Part shown: positions 53,801 to 59,033 of the stretch, piece by piece
How positions within the stretch are numbered: the stretch's first letter is position 1
Layout of the letters: every line of letters begins with the position of its first letter
Source: Aquimarina mytili
GTDB taxonomy: Bacteria; Bacteroidota; Bacteroidia; Flavobacteriales; Flavobacteriaceae
NCBI RefSeq assembly: GCF_016735115.1
Contig: NZ_JAERQJ010000016.1
Span: 1 to 59,033, forward strand
Length of the DNA: 59,033 nucleotides
Direction: 5' to 3'
Notes under the pieces: generated by a model
The model's input: the letters and a program-made list of their open reading frames with translations, nothing else
The model's database searches: none
What the model was told of the DNA's origin: nothing
Position numbers and translations under genes: made by a program

Positions 53801-54573
53801 TAGATGATCAATTAGATTTAGATTATAATAGAGTTAAGATTGGTACATGGGCATTTGGTATGGGCTTAGCTAAAAAGGGTAATTATGGTTCACAGTTTTC
53901 TATAAATGCAAATTTTGAAGGGATAGAAGTGCAAGATACGCCAGGAAGGTTTATCACTTCTTCTTTGGGTTTTGTTACAAGTGACCCCGATTTTTTTGAA
54001 AGGAAGTTTTTTACTAATCTGGATATGTTCTATAAGTTTGAAAGCTATGATAATGCAGTGAATCCAACAAGAGGTATGCTTTTTAGTCTTAGAGGAGGAG
54101 CTAGAATGAATGTAGATGATACCGATAGAACCTATGGTTACATTAATCCTACGCTAAGTTTTTATAATGCAATTACTAAAAACAGGAAGCTAGTCTTAAA
54201 AACAAATGTTATTGCCGAAGTCAATATAGGTGATGAATTTGAGTTTTATCAAGGAGCTACTCTTGGAGGTATTAAAGGATTAAGAGGATATAGAGAAGAA
54301 CGTTTTACAGGAGAGAGTGCATTAGCATTTAGTGGTGATTTGCGATATAGTTTTAATAAATTTAAAACAGGATTATTGCCATTACAATTAGGGCTTTTTG
54401 CAGGGTATGATATCGGAAGAGTATGGTTTGATAGAGAAGACTCTGATACCTGGCATGATTCCATAGGTGGTGGTCTTTGGATTAATGCGGTAGATTCAGT
54501 TGGAGGGCAACTAGGTTTATTTAATAGTGATGATGGATTGCGATTTACTTTTGGTTTCGGATTAGATTTTTAA
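50869..54573 (+). CDS. Metallophosphoesterase with kinase-like middle region and C-terminal Omp85 barrel
   Basis: 1234 residues. A lipobox at about Cys19 (SSCAT). The calcineurin-like phosphoesterase domain (about 45-335) has all metal motifs: D49 (VGDAGY), GDN 83-85, GNHD 125-128, H224-H225 (MHHPMF) and GHEH 300-303. The middle (about 420-770) contains K466 (YGLKAMRK), E496, a DRH at 610-612 (LGDWDRHPDQW) and DRD at 635-637 (IPRDRDQVF), the pattern of HipA/Fam20-type kinases. The last 350 residues are an Omp85-type outer-membrane barrel with LRGYR at 1138-1142 and the final strand RFTFGFGLDF. Family known: metallophosphatase-Omp85; kinase reading is inference. Confidence 0.85.
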   Translation: MNKYNKILIICVALLLSSCATYSPKYKVENFNTTLPTKKIDKTFYLVGDAGYARMKESTKGLSILKKVIDTAKTKDDYLIFLGDNIYPKGMPEEGTNQRPLAEHRINAQVDAAQGFEGNVLFIPGNHDWYTSGVVGLKREEKYVNQKLDNKESFVPAKGCPLESVKINDQVHLLIIDTQWYLANWDKNPTINDDCEIKTREKFFQEIEGEFKKHSKKTILVAMHHPMFTNGPHGGKYSFDKHIFPSKKKIPLPVLGSLAVQIRSQGGVTAQDISNTHYNKFMRRLATMARSVDRVIFASGHEHSLQYIDNDGLKQILSGSGSKVSSASLGKHGLFSYPGQGFAVLDVFTDGSSNVRYYGNEDGVAKLVYQTEVHPKEEEYDFSGVSSSFDSEASASIYDKKEVEKSGFHKLMWGDHYRDVYGKEIKVPVATLDTLMGGLTIDRQGGGQVTRSLRLIDSTGRQYGLKAMRKSATQFLQKGAFKYTYVDDDFDNTLTESVLSDFYTSSYPYAFLAVGGLADAIGVYHTNPKLYYIPKHPALGKYNENFGDEIYFLEERPMKEHGQEVSFGKPDDIESTDDVLSKLRKDEEYQIDEKNYIRARLFDMILGDWDRHPDQWRWSQFNTKDGKIFRPIPRDRDQVFCNYDGAILSILKFVSPLSRKFQVYNEELKKVRWINLSGMRLDKALIQNSGKEVWLEEAKHIKDNLTDQDIEEAFGNIPVELQDNTIEKIKGFLKARRNQIEDIANRYASYLSKYVIIKGTDKDDLFEIIREDNKTRVKVSRIKKGESQKPYTNKVFSSKETKEIWIYGLDDDDEFVISGKGRNPIRIKIVGGQNNDVYTIENGRKIKVYDHKSKPNTIKKKGGAKFRFSNIYDYNVYDYNKFINKTNVIAPFIGFNPDDGLNINLTDTYTVYGFKNDPYHSKHRFSAAYYFQTEGYDMSYSGEFMNTFGNWNFLLSGKYTSENFAQNFFGFGNNTINLDDQLDLDYNRVKIGTWAFGMGLAKKGNYGSQFSINANFEGIEVQDTPGRFITSSLGFVTSDPDFFERKFFTNLDMFYKFESYDNAVNPTRGMLFSLRGGARMNVDDTDRTYGYINPTLSFYNAITKNRKLVLKTNVIAEVNIGDEFEFYQGATLGGIKGLRGYREERFTGESALAFSGDLRYSFNKFKTGLLPLQLGLFAGYDIGRVWFDREDSDTWHDSIGGGLWINAVDSVGGQLGLFNSDDGLRFTFGFGLDF

Positions 54574-54579
54574 ACTTTT

Positions 54580-55455
54580 TTATTGAATCCTGTATTGATA
54601 CAAAGAAGCTTTTTTCTTTCCCTGTTTTTCATCTGTTATATATAGTGTAGAGTCATTTTTAAAACAAACACCTTCTTTTTGCGAATAGTGATTTAGTTTA
54701 ATTTTTTTAATAGCGCCGCCAAAGAAATCATCTTCTGTAAAATCTGAAAAAATAAACAGTTTATTATAGGTTAATAGAGCTATTTTATTACCTTCTTTAT
54801 TGACTGTAGCAGCCGTAACAAAACAATCTTTAGAATCCTCGCAAAGAACAAACGTATCAATTAGCTTGGCAGTATGATTTCCTGCTTTGGCGGGAATCTT
54901 GTATAGCTTTGTTTCTCCATTAAATTTTGAGCTTCTGTTTTTAGAAAATAAATAAAGATTATCGTTTAAGTATACAAAAGCTTCTACATCATAATTAAGG
55001 TTTTTCTTTTTTGGAGGAAATTTATGTTGATCTTCATAAGAAAATTTAATTTTGTCTATCGTTACCTTAGATGTAGAAACATCGGAAACCTTATAAATAA
55101 CTAAATCTTTTCTTTTATTAGTATTGTTTCCAAAATCTCCAATATAAATATTGTTATTTTGGTCATAGGCAAGGTCTTCCCAATCAATATTCTTTGCATC
55201 TTGAATTTTAATTTCACGCATTATTTTACCTCGCTCATTTAATTCAAACAATGTGTTGTCATTACCAGAATCATTAATGGCATAAAGTATAGTGTTATGA
55301 AGTAAGGTAATTCCTGAAATTTCATGAATAGCATTAGGAAGACTATTAATTTTAACCAAATTAGAATCCTTCTTCTTTTGACAACTAGCTGTCATAGTTA
55401 ACAAAAGAATTAGATAAGAAATATGTGATATTTTAATTTCTCTGATTCCAGGCAT
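54580..55455 (-). CDS. Lipoprotein with propeller-like repeats, function unknown
   Basis: 291 residues. An export signal with lipobox at TASCQ (Cys25) follows an odd polar start (MPGIREIKISH) which overlaps the end of dps by 23 bp. The mature protein has repeated strand motifs (IHEISGITLLHNTILYAINDSGNDNTLFELNERGKIM; WEDLAYDQNNNIYIGDFGNN; YDVEAFVYLNDNLYLFSKNRS; KEGVCFKNDSTLYITDE) of a beta-propeller similar to SdiA-regulated-type or SMP-30-like proteins. A binding or esterase-like role cannot be assigned. It lies 7 bp from the Omp85 gene stop (convergent). Confidence 0.75.
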   Translation of the reverse strand: MPGIREIKISHISYLILLLTMTASCQKKKDSNLVKINSLPNAIHEISGITLLHNTILYAINDSGNDNTLFELNERGKIMREIKIQDAKNIDWEDLAYDQNNNIYIGDFGNNTNKRKDLVIYKVSDVSTSKVTIDKIKFSYEDQHKFPPKKKNLNYDVEAFVYLNDNLYLFSKNRSSKFNGETKLYKIPAKAGNHTAKLIDTFVLCEDSKDCFVTAATVNKEGNKIALLTYNKLFIFSDFTEDDFFGGAIKKIKLNHYSQKEGVCFKNDSTLYITDEKQGKKKASLYQYRIQ

Positions 55456-55885
55456 TAAGCATCCAACTTGTTTTTTCTAATTCTCCAATATAGGTCCCTG
55501 TGATATCTAGGGTTCCGTCATCCTTAGTATCTTCCGCTTTTTCGGCTACCTGTCTTAACTGATTCAAAAGAATTTCCTGATCTTTAAGAATTTCAGAAAC
55601 CATTTCATGATCAACAAGATTTGGATTAGGTTCTCCTATATTAGAATGATTTAGATAAGAGCTATAATTGCTAAATGGTTTAGCTCTAAGGGTTAATATT
55701 CTTTCTGCAATTTCGTCAATTTTTAGCTTTGCATCTTCATAAAGTTCTTCAAATTTTAAATGAAGTTCAAAAAAATGGGGTCCCGTAATGTTCCAATGAA
55801 AATTTCTTAGCTTTTGATAATATAAGTGGTAATCGGCTAATAATATGTTGAGCGCTGCTATAGTCTCTTTGTTAGAATATGTCAT
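55433..55885 (-). CDS. dps: Dps family DNA-protection ferritin
   Basis: 150 residues, four-helix Dps fold. The inter-subunit ferroxidase residues are visible: H29 (KLRNFHWNITGPHF), then H41, D52 and E56 region (ELHLKFEELYEDAKLKIDEIAERI). The motif FHWNITGPHFFELH is typical. It stores iron with peroxide consumption and coats DNA in stationary phase. Its stop overlaps the next gene's start by 23 bp, implying translational coupling. No PerR/OxyR-type palindrome stands out upstream. Confidence 0.93.
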   Translation of the reverse strand: MTYSNKETIAALNILLADYHLYYQKLRNFHWNITGPHFFELHLKFEELYEDAKLKIDEIAERILTLRAKPFSNYSSYLNHSNIGEPNPNLVDHEMVSEILKDQEILLNQLRQVAEKAEDTKDDGTLDITGTYIGELEKTSWMLNAWNQRN

Positions 55886-55981
55886 AGTTTTTATTTATTG
55901 GTTTTTAATTTTCAATACAAAAATACTATAATATATAATATGTTTTTTACATAGTGATAGTTTGTGGTAATATGAATATTA

Positions 55982-56533
55982 TCATAATCGATTTTTGATT
56001 TCTTTAAGAATAAGCGCATAGTATTGTTTGTCATGAGGTACATAGAGTTTCCAATATATAGGATCCTTCATGATTTTGGTTACAGTGTCTATGTGCAGTA
56101 AAGCTAGGTCAGAGACCTCTTCTTTTTGCATAGATAAAGATGACAGGGGAGTAGTTAATTCTGAAATGTATATATAATGAAACTCGTTATCAAAAATATT
56201 AGGGGTCGGAGTCTTTTCAGCTAGATATGTTCCGATAAACGTTAAGGTATTTTTGGTAACAGAAATACCTATTTCTTCTCGAATTTCTCGTAAGGCTGAT
56301 TGTATTTGAGTTTCTCCAGTACCAATATGACCAGCAACAGATACATCCCATAAACCAGGAAACGTGTCTTTAATATCTGCTCTTTTCTGAAATAAAATTT
56401 CTCCATTTTTGGTATAAAACCAAATATGCACGCTGGCATGATATAAACCCAATTGATGGGCTACAGATTTCAGTTTTACTTCTCCGGTAGGCTTACCTGT
56501 ATTGTCTAGTATGTCGATAAGTTCATCTGCCAT
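55982..56533 (-). CDS. NUDIX hydrolase (isopentenyl-diphosphate-isomerase-like)
   Basis: 183 residues. The Nudix box is complete: G-x5-E-x7-REIREEIGI in GHIGTGETQIQSALREIREEIGI (about 69-91). The N-terminus MADELIDILDNTGKPTGEVKLKSVAH and the pattern VHIWFYTKNGEILFQKRA fit the short YfcD-like/IDI-like Nudix class found widely. It probably hydrolyses a nucleoside-diphosphate derivative; substrate unknown. Gene stands after an M42 peptidase on the same strand, separated by a terminator. Confidence 0.9.
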   Translation of the reverse strand: MADELIDILDNTGKPTGEVKLKSVAHQLGLYHASVHIWFYTKNGEILFQKRADIKDTFPGLWDVSVAGHIGTGETQIQSALREIREEIGISVTKNTLTFIGTYLAEKTPTPNIFDNEFHYIYISELTTPLSSLSMQKEEVSDLALLHIDTVTKIMKDPIYWKLYVPHDKQYYALILKEIKNRL

Positions 56534-56539
56534 TTCTTA

Positions 56540-56573
56540 AAAATAAAAAATCCTGTTCTCATGAACAGGATTT
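56540..56573 (-). terminator. Terminator after the M42 peptidase gene
   Basis: Stem AAATCCTGTTC / GAACAGGATTT with a 4-nt loop; on the minus strand it is followed by a T-run. It ends transcripts of the peptidase gene before the NUDIX gene. Confidence 0.9.
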
Positions 56574-56596
56574 ATCAATGAAATTATTATCGTAAT

Positions 56597-57691
56597 TTAT
56601 TTTTTTCCAAAATAACTAAAAGTCTCACCAGATTTTATATTCAATAAACTTTCATAGATCAATTTTATCACATTTTCAACATCATCTCTATGCACCATCT
56701 CCACTGTCGTATGCATGTATCGAAGTGGTAACGAAATTAAAGCAGAAGCAACACCTCCATTACTATATGCAAAGGCATCAGTATCTGTACCTGTCATTCT
56801 ACTCGATGCCATTCTTTGAAATGGTATTTTTTTATCTTCTGCAGTATCAATAAGTAATTCACGTAACCTGTTCTGAACCGCTGGAGCATAAGAAATCACT
56901 GGTCCGTCTCCTATTTTAGTTTCACCTTGTGTTTTCTTGTCGATCATTGGTGTAGTGGTGTCATGACATACATCAGTAACAATAGCGACATCAGGTTTGA
57001 TAGTTTCGGTGATCATTTCTGCGCCTCTTAAACCAATTTCCTCCTGTACAGAGTTTGTGATGTATAAACCAAACGGAAGCTTCTTTTTGTTTTCTTTTAG
57101 TAAACGAGCAACTTCAGCAATCATAAAACCTCCCATTCTGTTATCCAGGGCTCGACAAACAAATTTATTCTTATTTAGAATAAAAAATTCATCGGGGTAA
57201 GTGATAACACAGCCTACATGCACTCCAAGTTTTAAAACCTCTTCTTTCGTTGAACAACCAACATCAATACAGATATTGTCGAGCTTAGGGGCTTCTTCCT
57301 TAGCTGCTTTTCTGGTGTGTATAGCAGGCCATCCAAAAACACCCTTTACAATACCTTTTTTAGTATGAATATTTACACGCTTTGAGGTAGCGATTTGGTG
57401 ATCACTTCCACCATTTCTAATAACATATATTAATCCATTATCAGTAATATAGTTGACATACCAAGAAATCTCATCGGCATGTCCCTCAATAACAACTTTG
57501 TATTTCGCTTTTGGATTTATTACCCCAACTGCGGTTCCGTAGGTATCTGTAATAAAATCGTCAACATAAGGTTTTAAATAATCCATCCAAATTTTTTGCC
57601 CCTCCCATTCATATCCTGTTGGAGCTGGATTATTTAAATATTTTTCAAGAAAAGTAATAGATTTTTTATTTAGTATGCTCTTTTTAGCCAT
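56597..57691 (-). CDS. M42 family metallopeptidase (glutamyl aminopeptidase/cellulase-like)
   Basis: 364 residues, tetrahedral aminopeptidase type. Metal-site residues: H in EGHADEISW, D in RALDNRMGG, the E-E pair in VQEEIGLRG, D in VTDVCHD, and H in YMHTTVEMVH. The start MAKKSILNKKSITFLEKYLNNPAPTG fits. It trims N-terminal residues from cytosolic peptides; no signal peptide. Monocistronic, terminator at 56540-56573. Confidence 0.93.
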   Translation of the reverse strand: MAKKSILNKKSITFLEKYLNNPAPTGYEWEGQKIWMDYLKPYVDDFITDTYGTAVGVINPKAKYKVVIEGHADEISWYVNYITDNGLIYVIRNGGSDHQIATSKRVNIHTKKGIVKGVFGWPAIHTRKAAKEEAPKLDNICIDVGCSTKEEVLKLGVHVGCVITYPDEFFILNKNKFVCRALDNRMGGFMIAEVARLLKENKKKLPFGLYITNSVQEEIGLRGAEMITETIKPDVAIVTDVCHDTTTPMIDKKTQGETKIGDGPVISYAPAVQNRLRELLIDTAEDKKIPFQRMASSRMTGTDTDAFAYSNGGVASALISLPLRYMHTTVEMVHRDDVENVIKLIYESLLNIKSGETFSYFGKK

Positions 57692-57806
57692 AGTATTAGA
57701 TAAAATGATTTAGTTTTTACGAAATTAGTAATATTCACATAGATTTTACAGTTTAAAATGGGTTAATTGTTAATTTTGGAATAATTTTGGACCACCTAAA
57801 TCTGTT

Positions 57807-58514
57807 ATGTTAAAATATCTAACTTACATATTCGTATTGTTTTCTTTTGGCATCCTCTTTTCTCAAGAAGAAATCGACTCTTCAAGCGTTGATAGCTCAA
57901 AATATGTGCAGTATTATATTATAGAAGGCGATACAATACCACATGAAGCTATTGACTTAGATGAAGTTGTTATCTTAGGAAGACTGAAGTTCAAAGATAG
58001 ATTAGCAAGAAGAAAGTATCTTATTCTTAGAAGAAAGACCCGTAAAGTATATCCCTATGCAAAACTCGCTTCAGAACGTTTAACTACATTAAATGAACGG
58101 CTAGAAGGGATAAATACAAAAAGAACTAAAAAGAAATATATAAAAATGCTCCAAAAGTATATGGAGGAAGAATTTACGGCAGAGCTAAAAAAACTTACAC
58201 GCACAGAAGGTCAGATTTTAGTAAAGTTGATCCACCGACAAACCGGAAAGACAATGTTTAACCTGGTAAAAGAATATAGAAGTGGGTGGAGGGCATTTTG
58301 GTATAACAATACAGCAAAGCTTTTTAAAATTTCTCTTAAAAGAGAATACGATCCCATTAATATAGAAGAAGATTATTGGATAGAAGATATACTACAACGA
58401 AGTTTTCAATCTAATATCCTTGAAGAACAAAAAACGGCTTTAGATTTTAGTTTTTACGATTTGCGTAACAAATGGACTGATACTATTTCTCCTCCATCGT
58501 CCGGAAAGAGATAG
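57807..58514 (+). CDS. DUF4294 family exported protein
   Basis: 235 residues. A signal peptide (MLKYLTYIFVLFSFGILFSQ) leads to the DUF4294 domain, with the conserved LDEVVILGRLKFKDRLARRKYLILRRKTRKVYPYAKLASERL and FTAELKKLTRTEGQILVKLIHRQTGKTMFNLVKEYRSGWRAFWYN. The family is found in Bacteroidota and has no assigned role. Divergent from the M42 gene; it ends right before the intergenic repeat. Confidence 0.88.
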   Translation: MLKYLTYIFVLFSFGILFSQEEIDSSSVDSSKYVQYYIIEGDTIPHEAIDLDEVVILGRLKFKDRLARRKYLILRRKTRKVYPYAKLASERLTTLNERLEGINTKRTKKKYIKMLQKYMEEEFTAELKKLTRTEGQILVKLIHRQTGKTMFNLVKEYRSGWRAFWYNNTAKLFKISLKREYDPINIEEDYWIEDILQRSFQSNILEEQKTALDFSFYDLRNKWTDTISPPSSGKR

Positions 58515-58526
58515 TTTTGGTATTTC

Positions 58527-58638
58527 CCCACCAAAAAAGGTGCGGTCGGGCTATCCGCTATATCTTTTTATTAGAAAACTTACGTTATTGTAAATGCAAA
58601 AGATGGGTAATATAAAAAGGATGCCGCTTCTATCCCTA
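58527..58638. repeat. Flavobacterial intergenic repeat element (two small hairpins)
   Basis: Left part GCGGTCGGGCTATCCGC (58542-58558) with arms GCGG/CCGC, then TATATCTTTTTATT; right part AAAAAGGATGCCGCTTCTATCCC (its core 58619-58636) with GGAT/ATCC. I recognise this pair of words (GGGCTATCCGCTATATC and GGATGCCGCTTCTATCCC) as recurring between genes in many Flavobacteriia. It is about 110 bp here. Confidence 0.5.
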
Positions 58639-58796
58639 ATACATTTATAAAAATAGTAGATTTCTTTGAGCAGAAAATGGAGATAAAATTTAGAAAAAAA
58701 CGTTCTCAGTTTAATAAAATTTGTTATCTTCGTTTTCTATCTTTTTTAAAATCAGGACTTTTCTTATTTCTTGAAAAAAAAATCTAAAAAAAGGTG

Positions 58797-58826
58797 TTGT
58801 GTTTGATTTAAATTGACGTATGTTTG
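58797..58826 (+). promoter_or_regulatory. Tandem promoter P1 of the expected rRNA operon
   Basis: TTG (58797-58799), 19-nt spacer, TATGTTTG (58819-58826), followed by CACG. A full match to the Bacteroidota form. Confidence 0.7.
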
Positions 58827-58924
58827 CACGCTCAAAATCAAAACAGATTTTGCTAAGTTCATTAAGGTTTTATATTGGATTTCACGAGTAAAAAAACTTT
58901 TTTTCAAATTATTTCAAAAAAGTT

Positions 58925-58954
58925 TTGGTGGTTAAAAAAGGGGTTGTATATTTG
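58925..58954 (+). promoter_or_regulatory. Tandem promoter P2 of the expected rRNA operon
   Basis: TTG (58925-58927), 19-nt spacer, TATATTTG (58947-58954), then CACCCGC. The same spacer as in P1 and in the SRP RNA promoter. The word GTATATTTGCACCCGC is a familiar feature ahead of rRNA genes in Flavobacteriia. Confidence 0.75.
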
Positions 58955-59033
58955 CACCCGCTTTGAGAGATAAGCGAAGTTCATAGGATAAAAAATTAGA
59001 TTGGATTGGGGTTAAGCGATTAACTTTTTAGGG

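Larger units (their letters stand above)
58515..59033. other. Region upstream of a probable rRNA operon
   Basis: 519 bp to the window end with no gene. It holds a flavobacterial intergenic repeat (58527-58638) and two tandem promoters (58797-58826, 58925-58954) aimed out of the window. After the second promoter the sequence has no start codon with a reading frame, and includes GATAAGCGAAGTTCATAGG and a GC-richer run typical of 16S leaders. A ribosomal RNA operon just beyond the edge is expected. Confidence 0.6.

Overview
The window is AT-rich (roughly one third G+C by eye) and reads as chromosomal DNA of a marine-type flavobacterium (Bacteroidota, Flavobacteriaceae; an Aquimarina-like genus is my guess and is not proven). 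The signs are type IX secretion parts (PorP/SprF tail, PorE-like OmpA protein, a cargo C-terminal sorting domain), lipoproteins with Bacteroidota-style signals, almost no Shine-Dalgarno sequences, and promoters of the Bacteroidota form TTG-N19..21-TAnnTTTG. I see no tRNA, IS element, prophage or CRISPR array. Nearly everything is housekeeping or core genome, with a few unusual genes.

Layout. 1-3.1 kb: tail of a PorP/SprF gene, an OmpA/PD40 protein and an MscS channel. 3.1-4.75 kb: a long AT-rich stretch without a convincing gene but with two intrinsic terminators, so short untranslated transcripts are possible. 4.75-13.1 kb: TrmH-type RNA methyltransferase, VOC protein, surface/export proteins, a DbpA-like DEAD helicase, glutaminyl cyclase, the SRP RNA gene with its own promoter, an SDR, a FSA-type transaldolase and a thioredoxin-fold lipoprotein that lacks its cysteines. 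13.4-22.9 kb: a YbiT-like ABC-F protein with one degenerate ATP site, a two-gene unit ending in a large BNR-repeat protein with both a lipobox and a T9SS sorting domain, a TetR/GMC-oxidoreductase divergent pair, and three small unknown genes. 23-30 kb: the leucine operon leuA-leuC-leuD-leuB on the minus strand (short LeuA without the feedback domain, a hairpin in its leader, a REP-like repeat before leuB), then a helical-repeat protein and an EamA transporter. 30-41.9 kb: rluA-type gene behind a 7-bp tandem repeat, panB, sdaA, dnaK, a PaaK-like adenylating enzyme, an AlkD-like gene, ggt, an ACP phosphodiesterase and glmM. 42-47 kb: three tandem LpxL-like acyltransferase paralogues, a rhomboid protease and a TlpA thioredoxin. 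47.2-54.6 kb: a GAF protein, an HD-domain protein fused to a Pycsar-type membrane effector (PycTM) and, divergent from it, a 1234-residue protein joining a metallophosphoesterase, a segment with atypical-kinase motifs and an Omp85 barrel. 54.6-58.5 kb: lipoprotein, dps, NUDIX, M42 peptidase, DUF4294. 58.5-59.0 kb: a flavobacterial intergenic repeat and two tandem consensus promoters pointing out of the window, most likely for an rRNA operon.

The most interesting locus is 49.6-54.6 kb: an orphan HD-PycTM protein with no nucleotidyl cyclase nearby, next to the phosphoesterase/kinase-like/Omp85 protein. Secondary points are the half-dead ABC-F protein, the acyltransferase triplication, the lipoprotein/T9SS double signal, and the untranslated region at 3.1-4.75 kb. 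Functional assignments are from recognising motifs by eye; no database search was run.
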